Assembly: GCF_963678635.1 (NCBI RefSeq)
Contig: NC_087063.1
Span: 34,942,540-35,006,539 of the forward strand
Source of the DNA: Symsagittifera roscoffensis
Taxonomy: Eukaryota; Xenacoelomorpha; Acoela; Convolutidae
Length of the DNA: 64,000 bases
Reading direction: 5' to 3'
Shown piece by piece: positions 11,025 to 23,772 of the stretch. The first letter of the stretch is position 1, and each line of letters opens with the position of its first letter. The notes below the pieces were generated by a model. It saw only the letters and a list, made by a program, of their open reading frames with translations, did not search any database and was not told where the DNA came from. A program made the translations under genes and the position numbers.

Positions 11025-11614
11025 ATCAAAATGATTTTGTATAAAACGATAATATGTATGTGTTGTTTAGTGCGTAACACAAGATCGTGGGAACAGTGCA
11101 AATCGCGTTCCTGTGGTGAAAGAAAGTGAAAGGTTAGTGAAAATAACTGAAATTTATCATACAAGCTTTCATATGCTTGAATATCGACTAATGATTCGGA
11201 AATAATTTGATCATGATTTCTATCAAAAAGTTTAAGTGTAAATACGTATGATGTTTTGATGAAAAATTTTTCTGTTAGTTGCGGGTTTGCGAAGCGGTCT
11301 TCATCTAAGAATTGATCGTGATTAGGGCGGATGATATTAGGATCGTAGTATTCTATTGCAAAATCGTTAGCTCGGGGTGCGGTGAATGTTTTTAATAACT
11401 TTTTATATACAACATAAGTAAATTGTCGAGGTGTTAGTGTTGTGGTTAGTTTATATAACATGTTTTTATTTTTTTCGATACTTTCAGTAGTATTAATTAA
11501 TGGTAGGCAGAGGGGGTTATTATAATGATAATAAGCTGTCCAATGGAGTGTTGGAATTAGAACGTGCTCATCAACAAAATTGCGTGTACCGTTAGCGATG
11601 GTGTGTGTATTCAA
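11009..11614 (-). pseudogene. Accessory frame 2 of the LTR element, unrecognised
   Basis: About 200 residues, starting MNTHTIANGTRNFVDEHVLI. The middle part (LTPRQFTYVVYKKLLKTF and NHDQFLDEDRFANPQLTEKF) reads like a folded globular protein, with no transmembrane segment or zinc motif except near its C-terminal end. No family was recognised. Its length and orderly composition, in an element whose other frames are broken, suggest that it was a real protein. Treated as a fossil part. Confidence 0.45.
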
Positions 11615-11737
11615 TGTATCTTGTGGAAATGAGGGTAATGTGATTTCAAGAAAATTTTTTGTGTTTGTATGTTCTGGGTGATTTATATAATCGCGGGCTG
11701 TTCCGGGTTTGGTTGGGAATGGGTGATTTGGAAACTT

Positions 11738-12304
11738 TTATTTAAAAGTGCGATAAGCTCGGTTAGTACTGGTAGGTGTTTCGGTGGATGTGGATGATTG
11801 TGCTAATGATGGAGTGTAAGCTGAAGAGGGTGTAGGACTTGGTCGGTTTGAGGATGTTATTGTAGATGATATTTGCTGTATTGTAAGGGTGTTGGGGTGT
11901 ATTAATTGTTGTTGTAAATTTATAAAATTGTCGAGTTCTGTGGAAATTTGGATGTTATCTGGGGAGATATTTTGTGATCTGTCGGAATGAAATGGAGAAT
12001 AGGTTGGGGTTACTTGGGAAGCATAAGAAGGAGTGGAAAAGGATGGGCATGGTCGAGTGGGTTGGATGGGTTGAAAAGGGGGTTGCGAAAAAAGTGAGGA
12101 GTTGGTCTGGGTCTGGGTAGAGGGAGATGGTTCGGATTCTGCAAATTCGTCGGGGGTTTCTACATTTCCGTTATTAAATTTTGAGAGTAATAATTGGAAA
12201 ATCGGGTGCTGGGAAAGCAAAAAGTGGGATAATTGGGATTTGAGTGTGTAGGTTGGCTGGGTGGGAATTTGAGCAATGGAGGGATATCCAAGTTGTCGGC
12301 TCAT
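11738..12304 (-). pseudogene. Accessory frame 1 of the LTR element, Pro/Ser/Thr/Gln-rich
   Basis: About 188 residues, beginning MSRQLGYPSIAQIPTQPTY. Beyond a short amphipathic start it is low-complexity, with runs of Ser, Thr, Pro and Gln, so it is probably disordered. It overlaps the C-terminal end of the Env-like region by about 130 bases in another frame. Such a product could be a cytoplasmic tail, matrix-like or regulatory protein; nothing in the sequence decides. Treated as a fossil part. Confidence 0.45.
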
Positions 12305-14897
12305 CGTGGGCTAAAAAATGATTATTTTGAGATTGAAAAAAGCTGGTGTGAGGTTTTTTTATAATTTGTTCATATGTATTTTCATTTTGTGAATGATTTT
12401 TCATTATGTGCTGAATAGGGCTTTGCGTTGTATTTGGTCTAAGTTTGGGGTTATTTGTGATTGCTAGGTTTCGAAAATTTCGGGGAACCAATGATAATGG
12501 ATGGTTTTGTGGTAGGGTTGGTATCTGTGGTGCTGTAGGTGTTGTATCTACATTATTATGTTCTTCGTTATATGTATTTGGTCTTGTGGATATTTTTGTA
12601 TTGTATTCTTTTATTTGTGCATCTAGAAGTATTTTGTTAATTGATGATGAAAAAATTCCAAAAAATCCTGCAAATAGTATACGTGCTACGCTTGCTTGTC
12701 GGTTTACTTGTGTGTGTATAGCGCATGTGTTATAGATTCCTTTTAATAGTGAGAAAAGAAATCCTATAAAATTAAACATGGCGTATAAGATAGTTAATTT
12801 TTCTAAGATGTAATAGGGCTATCCTAGAAAAGCTAGAGTTTTGTTCTTTAGGGTGACAAAACTGAAAATATTTATAGGTGAAATATTCTGTTGTCTATAT
12901 TTTTTACCGTTTAAATATATGCAGTATTTGATATCTTTAAAATATCCGCTGTAGTCTTGTGTATAAATATCTGCAAATCCTGCGGTTTCGGCAAGTTTTC
13001 TTAAATTCTGGTCGATTGATTGGCGTTGTATTGTGTCCATTTGTGTTAATAATTCCTGAAATTAATGTGTTCTAATGAGATGTTGTATATCAGATTTAGA
13101 ATAAATTCCAATTGATTGTAAATCAATATTTGGATTACGGGCGATAGCTCTGATGCTTTCGGGTGAAAACTTTTTGAGTGGTTGCATTAATGTAGGATAC
13201 GGTGTAAGTAGGTAGTATTTGTCTTCGTCAGGGTTTAATTGTACGACATTGTGGCTATTTTTTGATCCACATGAGACTGCGAGATCTAAAAAGTTCGTTC
13301 GCTTGGAAAATGTGTCGACAAAATGTGATTTATTTTTAAAGAATATGGGGATTCTTTTATAACAACGTTTGTCTTCAAAAACATATAATGGTAATACTTT
13401 TTTGGTGCAAGTATAAAACCATAAAATGTTTCCTTCGTAGTCAAGAAAATTTGATCTGTTTCCTGATAATAAGTATCCTGCTTAAGGTATTTTTAGTACT
13501 GCTAATGCGAGTGATTGTAAGATTTGTGTTCGTTCTAATTCGCATAGTTGATGGAGTGTTTCTAATTCAGAAAGTGACATTTCTTGGAAAATTCTACTAA
13601 TTGTATAGTCTAATTTCATGTTTAAGTAGATATCAAAATGAATATTACCAAAATAGGTGCTATTCATAAGTGATAATTCTTGTAAACGTGTGCTTTTACT
13701 GTCATATGGTTTTAGTTTTCCACCAGGTTGACCTTTGCTTTTATAGAAGTTAACTGGGACGTATGATGTTGCTTCGTTAATGGGATGACTTGTGGCATAA
13801 GGGTCAAATTTTATTCTTCCAGTGGTCATGTCGAAACCTTATTCGTATTCGACAAGTATTTCAGAGTATTGTGTTTTATAAAGTGGATTGCTATATTTAC
13901 ATTCAAATTCTGTTTCGTGATAGACTTGAAAACGTGTTAATTTATTTTCTATATCATGGATGTTTTTCAAATCAGTGCTTTGTTTACGAGATGGGTTCAC
14001 TTGTTCGTGTGGGATTGATTCAATAAAATATTTTTCTTGAAACTTTATCATTCGAGCGTGTATTTTTGCTACTTGAAATGTTGTGCTTGTATCATCGGGA
14101 AACCAAACAATTGTTGCTTGGGTCCTTGTTGTAGGGTCACAATTAGCTTGATCATTTTTGCAGGGTAATCTGATTCCTTGATAGATCATGGTGAGTTGTA
14201 TTTTTTCGAGATGTATTTTCCAATCAAAAAACATTATTTCTTGATATCCTTTATTTTTTGTGTCTGTTTTGCAGTTTGAAGGGTCATTTATTCCAATGTG
14301 TGGTATCCAGTGTTTATCGTGTATGTCATAAGTCAATCTTCCGTGTGCGCCGTTATATGGATATTTTTCGTCTAATATAACATGTCCTTGATATCGTTCA
14401 AGTTCTGCTTGATGTACAGAGTCGGCAAAGACTTGAAAATTTACTATTTTTCTGTCTGTGTTTTTATTTCTTGTTAGATTTAGTCTGAGTAATTCGTTTT
14501 TACAATCGTCAGGGCTTAGGTGTAAAAGTCTATCAATATTACTCTGGTAAAATGATTCGTGATCAAGTCGGTTCTTATTTCCGTTGGAAATTTGTGAACA
14601 ATGTACTTTCTTTTCGGAGAACGTTGCTGTAATATTATATCCTGTGACTGTTGTTGCTCGGGCTTTTGAATACAATGTTGCTATTACATTTGTAGTTTTT
14701 ATAGCTTGTGGTTCTGTTTCGCATTGTGATACTTGATTTATTGCATATCTGTGTAGTGTTTTTTGTTCGTTTTCTTCACAATCATATTGTGTTACTAATA
14801 AATCCTGGGGTCCTGTGCGAGGAGAAGGATTTGTGTTTTGGTCAGAAAATATTGTAAAAAAGATGTGTTGAAATGTTAATATTTTTAGAATATACAT
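12174..14897 (-). pseudogene. Env-like glycoprotein region of the LTR element (fossil)
   Basis: The region opens with a hydrophobic start (MYILKILTFQHIFFTIF) suited to a signal peptide. It is followed by a Cys-rich ectodomain with N-glycosylation sites (NIT, NLT). TQYDCEENEQ, then VSQCETEP, then VHCS and LSPDDCKNEL, are spaced as in the glycoproteins of chuviruses and the Env proteins some LTR elements took from them. Further along, FEDKRCYKRIPIFF and LAVSCGS fit the same family. Hydrophobic segments near 12.65-12.78 kb would be the membrane anchor. The family call rests on motif spacing only. The region is broken in several places. Confidence 0.6.
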
Positions 14898-14904
14898 GTG
14901 TATG

Positions 14905-16060
14905 ATAATCCTGAGTATGGGTTATAAAATGTTATGTAACCAATTGTGTTTTTCGTATATCTATCGTATTTGTATATTACTTCAGTGGTGATAAATGGTG
15001 GTGGTAGCGATTGAGCTGTTATATTTGGTGGATTTAATGGGTAGGGTTGATGAACAATTTTATTAGGTTTGATCGTGCTTTCAAATTTTAATTGGAGACT
15101 ATTTTGTTGAAGTATTTGAATATTGTTTTCTCGAATATCTTCGTGGATATCTTGTCTATATTGTAATCTTTTGAGTGCCCAACTGTGGAGTCGATTACTT
15201 TCTTGATGTTGTCCAAGTAATGGGGGAGGTGCTACAAATTTGTTCCAATCTAATCGTAAAGGGATATTTGATGATGATTGTTCTCGATATCTAGCGTCGA
15301 GGTTATTTGGAAAATTTAAAGGGAAAAGTGTCGGTGAAATTTAACTTAATGATGGTGTTGACGGGAGTGATAACGTTTCTGGTAGTGATGATAGTGTTGT
15401 ATCAGAAGAAATATCTATTGGGTCATTTACCAAGTTTAGTTCACCTTGTGTATATGGGTGTATTGCCCAATATGGTAGTCGTGCGGTGGGATTAGGGGGG
15501 TTAAAGGGATTTTCACGTATTTGCTCAGATGTTGGTGTTGAACCTAAATAATCTGAGGGTATACTTGAGGTGCTGCATTGTGAAAGGAGTGGGGGAGTTT
15601 CTGGTAAGGTACTACTTAAAATTTCTGAAGTAGTTGTTGCTGGTGATTGGGGTATATTGAAATGAACTCTGGGGGTTTGAAAATTCCTATTTCTTCGTGG
15701 ATGTATAATTTGTCTATTTAATTCGATTGTATTTTGATTTTGACTAATATTTCTTATTCTATTTAAATCTTGTGGTAATGGGGGGTATAAATTATATGTT
15801 GGTTCACTTAGGGGTGCTTGTCGCTGTACTGGTTCTAGTGGTTCAGATAAGCGAGCGTGTCGTTCTTCGAAAGTGTACGGGTTATCTTGGAAAGAAATTC
15901 GAGTGGATGTTTGGGGGTTTTGAGTAGTTGTGGGTATGACTGGGTTTTCTTGGGAGGATGTCGGTGAAGACTGATGTTGTGGTGGTTGGTTAGCAATCTT
16001 GGAAATGTGTCCAATTAAATTTTTTCTAGTGGGAAGATTAATGTTTGTTGTAATATTCTT
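14905..16060 (-). pseudogene. Pro/Ser/Thr-rich frame between pol and env (fossil)
   Basis: On the - strand this stretch reads as Pro, Ser, Thr and Asn-rich protein sequence with a Gln/Glu-rich segment (HEDIRENNIQILQQNSLQ) before the Env-like start. It has no recognised domain. It may be an N-terminal part of an envelope or a separate accessory product. It is interrupted more than once. Confidence 0.4.
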
Positions 16061-17130
16061 CGATGAAAAGAATTAAAAGTATTGTTGCTAAGGCGAATGT
16101 GATTATTGCCTTTTCTACTTATTTGCATATTGTCATGATTAGGGATGATAAAAATGCGATAAAAATTACAAATAGTAAAAAAATATCTGTTCTACTAAAA
16201 ATTGTTCGTATTAATTAAATAGACATTTTTAATTAGCGTACCTGTGACTGTGGTCAATGATTTGGGAAAGTTTGAGATATATTTCAAATAGGGAGAAGAA
16301 AATTTAAAAAATATTGCAAAAAATTATTAGAATGATTATCAAAGCTTCAAAAGTATCAATCAAAATTATTAGCGAAAGTTTAAAAAGAATGAAAAATTTT
16401 ATGAGAAGATCTAAGATTGTATTTTTTAAGATATTGACTGTTTGAGAGAAAAGCAATTAATAAATGATTCGTTCGTCGAATATTTTTTGTTGTCTGGGGC
16501 GAGATTCAAGTGTGGTCGGATTATTTATTGGTTTTTTGACAAGTGGGTTGAGTTTTGTGAAAAATTGTTGGGGGCTAATTTTATGGTGTTTGGGAGGTTT
16601 TCTTAGCTTTGTTTTTATTTGGTTGATAATCCGGGGTATTTTTGAAATATTTGTACTTTAGGCCAAATGATTATGGTCCTTTTTGACTTTAGGCTAATTC
16701 GCCATTTTTGGTTGGAGGGTTTTTGAGGTCTGAGTTGGGAAAATATTGTTGATCTTTGCGTTATTAGATAGGGGAGGGTTGTAATGTTATGTTGGTATTT
16801 ATTTTAGTTGTCAAATTTTAGCGGGTTGCTTATTGTTGACCTGGAGGTTGTAAAGTTATAGTTATAGATTTGCCTGGAGTTCAATATCTAACGGCTAATA
16901 GGTTGGTGTTAGAGATATAGAAGCTGACGGATTTGAGTGAATCCTATTGGCTGAATCTGAACTAAAATTGTTGCGTATGCTTCAGCATGTTATCTTGAAA
17001 ATATGAAAGTTCAAAATGATTTAGAAATGTAAAAATTATTAATTTTTTTAAAATCAAAATTGTTTTTGAAATTCAACTTTCTTTAATATTTTAGATTGTG
17101 GGATGAATGTTTTGTAATTTTTGGGTGGTT
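16061..17130 (-). other. Non-coding spacer between integrase and env regions
   Basis: No protein reading is convincing here on the - strand. The hydrophobic 65-codon frame on the + strand at 16464-16661 is taken as antisense noise. A splice acceptor for env RNA would be expected near this region by family habit, but none is obvious. Confidence 0.35.
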
Positions 17131-17135
17131 GATTT

Positions 17136-18542
17136 CTAAATTGTGATGATTCTCTGTGTTCTGATTTTTCTACTTGTTCTTGTGGTAAAGTTTTTTCTAT
17201 CATTTTTCTGTTTTTTTTCTTTTTGAGGTATTTTTGGGTCTTGCGTTTTTGTTCTGATTTGTGGTTTGTTTTTGATTTTGTTTTTCATGATAAACGTTGT
17301 CTTGTTCATTTGTTTCTTTTTCTGTATGATTTTCAATAATTTTTAAACCTGAAAAGAATATAATTGAGTTAATTCGCGTAATGCGTATTGTTTTGGGTAG
17401 AAAGGTAACAAATTGTTACGATGTTGAACAATTTCTTTTTTGGTTGAATCTGTGATACGTCAGTGGGTTTGGCAGTTATTTGGTATGGTCCTTTTCGAAG
17501 TGGTTGAAATTTTTTAGGAATTCCTTTTTGTGTATTAAAGTTAGGTATTAAAACAAATGTTTTAATTTTTAAATCTGTTGCTGGTGTAAAGCGTGAATTA
17601 ATTTGGTTGTTAAGGTTTTGCCTTTGTAACAATTTCCTTGTTACTTTTTGGTACATTTCATTGTGTTTTTTATCTCTATTTAATATTCATTCGGTATGTG
17701 TGCTGGAGGCTAATTTAAAAGTTTGTGGATGATGGAAATGATCTTCCTCATGTGTGTGTGTAGGTAGGTTATAACAAATTGAATCTTTGTTTGGTTGGCA
17801 ATAACTTTGTGCATTTTTTTATGCATTTGCTGTAAACATAATTGGTTTTCGTGGCTTTTGATTGAAACCATTTCATATGGTGACATTCCTAAAGTTGTCG
17901 TAAGTTGTGAATTATATGATAAGGGAAATAATTTTACATCTGTTGACCATTCTGTGTATCGTGTATCATTTTCATTAATAATACATCTGAGATATTCTTG
18001 TAGTGAGCGGTTCATACCTTCGACTAAACCGTTTGTCCAAGGTGCATGAGATGTACGTGGTTTATATTTGATGTTGTATAAGTGGCATAGTGTGATAATT
18101 TCATTATTAATAAATTCTGTCTGTAACTAGGATTTCGGGTAATCCGAATTTTGCTATTCAATGTTTATAAAGTAGTGTAAGCATAATAAGCATTACAATG
18201 TGGTACTGGGTTGAGTGCTACATAATGCGTGAATGTATCAACAATGACCATAATGTAGGAGTTTCCTTCTGAGGATGGTGAAATTTGTCCTTTTGTGTCG
18301 AATGAAATTCTATGGTTGAAATATAAACTTTTTCCTTTAAAATCTTGTTTTTGTGCTATTTGTTTCTGATTTGGATACAGTTTGTTCAATTGACATATTA
18401 TACAATCATTGCATAATACTTTTATCCATATTGATGCATTTGGAAAATAAAAATTTTGTGTAAAGTTCGAGTATGTTTTTTCTGATCCGGAGTGTCCCTT
18501 TGTATTTTGTGTATGGGAGATGTTAAAAGCTGTTAGTATCAT
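17136..18542 (-). pseudogene. Integrase region of the LTR element (fossil)
   Basis: The N-terminal zinc-binding HHCC pattern is visible (GHSGSEKTYSNF, then CNDCIICQLNK), followed by the start of the catalytic core (ISFDTKGQISP, IVDTFTHYVALNP). The C-terminal part is typical of Ty3/gypsy integrases (NSRFTPATDLK, LRKGPYQI). A Lys/Arg-rich tail follows at 17136-17336. The region is broken in several places. Confidence 0.8.
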
Positions 18543-18849
18543 ACTTAAAGGTAGACAGTGAACTTTAGTATCATTTAATTGATATTCTAAAAGATCTGTA
18601 TTTTCATTAATTGTTGTATTATTAAATTTTCGAAAATATCGGAGGAGTGTTTTATTTCCTAAAATTGTGGTATCTGCTTTTACGGGTTTAGTTTTGTATT
18701 TGTGCCATGATTTTAGTTGTCTAATTACTGGATCGAGATTTTGATATTGTTTTAAAAGTTCAAGTGTAACTTTATCTGTTGGGGGAAGAAAAATTTTGTC
18801 AGTTTCGAGTTTTGATAAGGTAATTGTGTCAAGTGGGTCATGGAGGTCA

Positions 18850-19660
18850 AAAACTTAATTTATTGTGTATTTTGAATCATTTGTTTGTGGTCCTGATAAA
18901 TTTATTTTATCGGTCAAATTTTCTTTTTCAATCAGTGGAAACAGATCTTTTTTATGCGAGGTTTTGTTCTCTTTTGCTGAGTAATATTTGTTATCCATTG
19001 TGAGTATGGAATTGGTTTAAAAGTTGATGTTCCTAGTAAATCAACTTCATTGATTATTTTGGCAATCTAAGTAGAGTGGGAAATATTGTAGATTATTTGT
19101 TTGTGATTGATCAATGTCAGTTTTACTGCGTATTTGCATTCTAATCGGGGTGATGTTTCAGTTTTTGCGAGATAGAATTTAATATTCTATGGTATTTCAA
19201 CTGTAATTTTTCGTGTAAGTAATTCAGGTGGCGTATTTCTACTTAATGTATCTGGTAATGCAAGGTTTTTTCCTGCTGTCCAAACTAATGTAAGTTTGGG
19301 AATTTCATTAGAATTAATTGAACTCTAACAACTCTATGATTTGGATTCGATTTTTGTGTAAAGAGAAATACAATTGGTTTGTGATCTGTAAATAAAACTG
19401 TAGGGTGTTTTGATCCAAGTATCAGAAATTCTTATTCTGTAAGTGTATAAATTATAGCTGTACATTCTCTCATTAGAGTTGAGAGTCGTAGCCCTGCTTG
19501 TGTAAATAATCGTGAATTTGCTGATGTAAGATTCATTTTATTTGTTTCATTATGTGATTGTAGCAATGCTGCGCCGATGCCAAAATTTGAAGCATCGCAC
19601 ATTGCATAAAATGGTTGATTTGGGTCTGGAATTGTGTTTGAAATTTGTTCTGTCAAAAGT
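18850..19660 (-). pseudogene. RNase H region of the LTR element (fossil)
   Basis: The stretch FYAMCDASNFGIGAALLQ contains the first catalytic Asp of the gypsy-type RNase H (DAS motif) at about 19.6 kb. It lies immediately after the RT in element orientation. The downstream part is degenerate. Confidence 0.75.
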
Positions 19661-19879
19661 TTTGAATTTCTTCAAATCGTGTTTGATGTTCAGTGGTCCA
19701 TTCAAAATTATTTTGTTGTCTGAGGATGTTGTAGAAAGGTCTTAAGTATAATTGAATTTTATAAACGTATTTACTTAAGAAATTTAACATTCCGAGGAAT
19801 TCTTGGATTTTCTTTTTAATTGTAGGTGGTTGAAGTTTTGGATTGCATCAATGCGTGATTTTAATGGAGTGATAGTGTT

Positions 19880-20674
19880 TCATTCAATATTATGTCCTAG
19901 AAATTTTACGCGTGTTAAAAAGAAGTGTGATTTATCGGGGGCAGCTTTCAGATTTTCGTTCTGATGTATTTTATGATATTTTTCTAAAATTGTAAACATT
20001 CCGTCTTTGGTTTGTGATTGCATAAAAACATCGTCTAAATAGGTGATTGCATTTTTCTTGAGTTTTAATGGTCTAAAAATTTTACTCATGAAAGCTGAAA
20101 AAGCTGCTGGTCTTATGGATATTCCATAGAATAAGCTATTAAACTCATATTGTTGATTTCCAATAACAAATTGTGTTAAACGTCGTGATTGTTCATCTAG
20201 TGGCATTTGATTATATGCACTATTCATATCTGCGGTTGTGAAGTATTTACCACTTATTTTTGTTAAGATAACTTGTATTGGTTCAATAGGCCAATTGCAT
20301 TTTGATTCGTCAATTAGTGAATTGAGGTATCTAGCGTCTAAAACTATTTTTAGTGATTCACCTTTTGCTAGAATGAAAACAGGGTTAATGAAGGTGTTTT
20401 CTTTTAGTTGTTCTTCTTTATTTACTGGTGAGATGATTTCGTATTGTTCTAAAATATCAAGTAATCTATTTACCTTGTCGTGTAAGTGAATCGGTACTTT
20501 ACTTGCTCTTTGTTTTTTGAAAATTGCGTCAGGTTTTAATGGGAGATGTAGTGATGAACTGATTTTTCCAACGTCAAATTTTGATGTTGCGTAGACTGTT
20601 GAATGTTTTAACAGTTGTTTTCCTGATTTGTCAAATTCATCTTGTGTGATTTTTGAGTGTTGAAAGTTAAACAT
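19880..20674 (-). pseudogene. Reverse transcriptase of the LTR element (fossil)
   Basis: The classic Ty3/gypsy RT blocks appear in order: PVFILAKGESLKIVLDAR, YFTTADMNSAYNQMPLDE (first Asp), FNSLFYGISIRPAAFSAFM and YLDDVF (catalytic DD), then VKFLGHNI. The usual gypsy palm has F(V/C)MPFGL(K/C)NAP; here this reads FNSLFYGISIRPAAF, a diverged version. This frame is the best-preserved enzyme segment in the element and places it in the Ty3/gypsy group (Metaviridae), not BEL/Pao or Copia. Confidence 0.9.
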
Positions 20675-21221
20675 TGTTAAAAGTTTTTGTTGTTATTTTG
20701 TGTAATTTGTTATATTAAATGTCGGTTTAAAATATGGTGTTTTTATGAAATAATCTGTATTTCTTTTTCATTACTTATTATATTATTTATGGATATTTCT
20801 TCATTAAGAATTGTTGATTGACAAATATCTAATAGTTGTAATATATTATTTACTCGATAGACTACTTCAATTATAGGTGAAATTGTAGCATTTGTTTCGC
20901 AACATCCTAAAAGTCCTAAGGGTAATGCTATTTGATATGGTGTATTGTTATACACATGTAATGAAATAATATCGGAATTCGTATTTTTTGAGTATTTTAT
21001 GCATGAGATTGTAATTTTGAAGATTTTGTGAATAGGTTTAATTTCGAAGTCTGAGATAAAAAGTTGTTGTTTGTTTTGACTTTTGTCATACTGATGAACT
21101 TGTTTTATTGAAAAATTATATATATTTCCTGATAGTGCTTTCAGGTGTTTTCGTTTTTGATTGTAAAGGGGGTAAAATTTTGAGAAAAATGGTGGTTGTT
21201 TGTTTATTATTTGGAGGAATG

Positions 21222-21620
21222 TTAAGGCTGTGTTTTTTGTTTTTTTGTATATTTATCTTTGATATGGATTTTACTATTTAATATATTTATTGTTGGTATA
21301 TATTTAGTAATAAATGGTATGCCAATGATATTGTGCTTAATATCAGTAATATGAAATGTTCGTTTAAACGGCTTGTTCAAAATCTTGCTTTGTTCCATTG
21401 TTCTTGTGGGAAGGAGGAATAATTGGATTTTTCCATATTTTACTAATGTTGATCCTTGTGCTGTTGCCAATTTACTAGATGTTTCAAGAGGTGTTAAATT
21501 TGGGTGTAGTGTCTTAATTTTGTTCCATGTGGGAATATTAATTATATTTGATTCTGCTCCTGAGTCGATTAAAAAATTATTTCAAGATCTGGTGGTTGAA
21601 ATTCTTTACTTCTTGGACTC
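21222..21620 (-). pseudogene. Retropepsin-type protease of the LTR element (fossil)
   Basis: The active-site block FLIDSGAESNIIN lies at about 21.55-21.58 kb. The C-terminal flap and strand follow as HNIIGIPFITKYIPTI, matching the (I/L)(I/L)G block that ends retropepsins. It lies between gag and RT as expected. Confidence 0.8.
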
Positions 21621-22059
21621 TCTAAGAGAAATGGGATTGTCCAAATTTTTTCTCTTGTTTGTTCTTTTTGTATATTTTGATAAATATGTTTTGTGTTTGA
21701 GCATTGTGTTTTTGTGTTTCATCATTTTTATTAGGTTTAATTACCGTGTTAATTTCGTTTACTTCTTGTGTAGTTTGTGTATTATTATTAACAGGTCCAA
21801 TGTAGTAATTATGAAGGAGCTCCAATTGATTTTCATATATATGTGAAGTAAGAGGTTGTTCGTATATGACAGGTTCATAGTCGTTTTCGACTGTTATCAT
21901 ATTTACAGAGATGGTATTGCCTGTATCACTCTCAATGTCTTATGATTCCCAATTAATGTGATTTAGTTGTTGTTTAGTACTTCCTGTGTCATCAATACTT
22001 GGGGGGTCTGAAGTTGTTTCTTCATTTGTTTGCACTTGATTAATGTGTCTTTGAGGTTT

Positions 22060-22640
22060 TAGTGTGTTACTTCTATATCGATGTTTAGAATCGGGACAAC
22101 GGTTATTATGCCTACGTGGTGACTGGGAATAATTTCTGTATCGATTATTATAACTTGAGTTTCAATTTTGTGAATTATTTTGTGATCTGTTTTGATAGTT
22201 ATCATTTGATCTGTGATAATTCGATCTATTATATGAGTTATTCCTTGATCTAATGTTTGAATAGTTCTGATTTCGGTTGTTTGAATAACTTCTATTCCTA
22301 CTGTGTGAATAGTTTCTATTTCTGTTGTATGATTAGTTTCGTGATCTATTATTGGAAAAGTGTCTATTCCTTGGGTTTGAATGGGAACTGGATGCAGAAA
22401 CAAATTCTGTTGTGTTTGAATTCGATCGTGAATAGTTATTCTGGTTACTTTGGCTATTCGATCGGCTATGTCTATTTTGTGAGAAATTTCCTGAATTTGT
22501 TTGCTCGGGCGATCTACCTCTATAACTTGAGTTATATGGTGATTGGTTTCTTGAGTAATTTGAGTTATTTGGAAGTGGTTTTCCTGAACTATTATTACTA
22601 TATATATTTTTGTTTGGTAGATTTTGATCTTTTTTAATGC
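22060..22640 (-). pseudogene. Arg/Ser/Asn/Tyr-rich tract between gag and protease (fossil)
   Basis: A degenerate short-period repeat gives a low-complexity chain rich in R, S, N and Y (units such as RNRSYSNN). Such tracts usually bind RNA, and this one follows the zinc knuckle of Gag, so a nucleocapsid extension is likely. Confidence 0.5.
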
Positions 22641-22644
22641 ATTG

Positions 22645-23772
22645 TTAGAATGTTTTACTTGGTTCTTTGTGCTTTTGAGGTTTATTCTGAGTGTCTTGTT
22701 GTTTTTGTCTACATTCGGCGATACTGTGTCCGTATCGTCGGCAGTAATTACAGCATTTTTTGAAAGATGGTTTGCCTTTAAAATTTAGGTTCTTTTCATA
22801 GATGTTTAGTATTTCAGTGATTTTTTCAATCAGGTCTGAGTCTAATTCTTGTATATTATTTATATGTGTAGTATTTGTTTCAATTCGATTAACGTATTGT
22901 AGTTTTAGATTTTCTGTTTCTTCGAGTTTCATTGTGATTTCTGCTTGTTCTAGTTTATCTACTAATTTTCTAAAATCTAAATCTGGTTCTCGAATTGAGG
23001 AAGGATGAGATGCTCTCTTTTTTATAGCTATTTTCCTTAATTGAGGTGTTAAGGTCATCATTAAAATTTCTGTCATTTTTTTGTTTTTGTAATCATGTGT
23101 ATTAAGTGAATATGCTTTTCGAACTAGTGTTTTGATTCGTACTGCTAATTGTTTAATTGTTACATTTGGTAATCTGCGTATTTCGTTGCATAAAACTCTT
23201 TGATGTTGTTTGTTTCTTTCAGAATCAAACAATTTTGAAAACTCTTTTGTAAATCTTTTCCAATCTGATTTTATTTCTATAGCTAATTCCGAAAACCATT
23301 TTTGAGCTGCACCATCTAGTGTTGTTTGGATTAACGCTGTGCGTCTATGTATCCAATTTCGATGGGGTGGTGTATTAATTGGTTCAGGTCCTATATTTAA
23401 AAATAAATTTGCTGTGACTGCATTTAAATAATCTTCTACAGAATACTCAGGGTCTGTTCCTGTGAATACCATCAGTGGTTTAATCGATGTTATTGATGAT
23501 CCACCCATGAGGTATGGATTCATAGTCATCTGTAGCGATTCTGCGGCATTTGGCATTTGTGAAAAATTTGAAAGTTGATTTTTTGTTATTTCATGTTGCT
23601 GGAGATAATATGGAAGCGGTATTTCATTTTGCATTTGAGTTGGTTGATAAGAATGCATAGTCATTGGGTTTTGTGGCTGTATTGGTTGAAAAGATTGTGT
23701 GTTAAATGGGTTTTGTGTATGAATTTGTCGTGGATTTTGTATATCTGTTGGATTTTGTGGAAAAATTTTCAT
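22645..23772 (-). pseudogene. Gag of the LTR element: capsid and CCHC knuckle (fossil)
   Basis: A 375-codon open segment. A Gln/Pro/Asn-rich N-terminal part is followed by a retrotransposon-Gag capsid region (LIQTTLDGAAQKWFSELA, WKRFTKEFSKLF) and a zinc knuckle, CNYCRRYGHSIAEC (CX2CX4HX4C), near the C-terminus. This is the standard arrangement for Ty3/gypsy Gag. More Pro/Tyr-rich sequence upstream, to about 24.2 kb, may belong to the same protein. Confidence 0.85.

Noticed and set aside
16464-16661. 65-codon hydrophobic + strand frame
   Set aside because: Same reason: antisense to the element's non-coding spacer, with no independent support.
22257-22637. 126-codon Tyr/Phe/Leu-rich + strand frame
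   Set aside because: It is the complement of the repetitive Arg/Ser/Asn/Tyr-rich tract of the fossil element.
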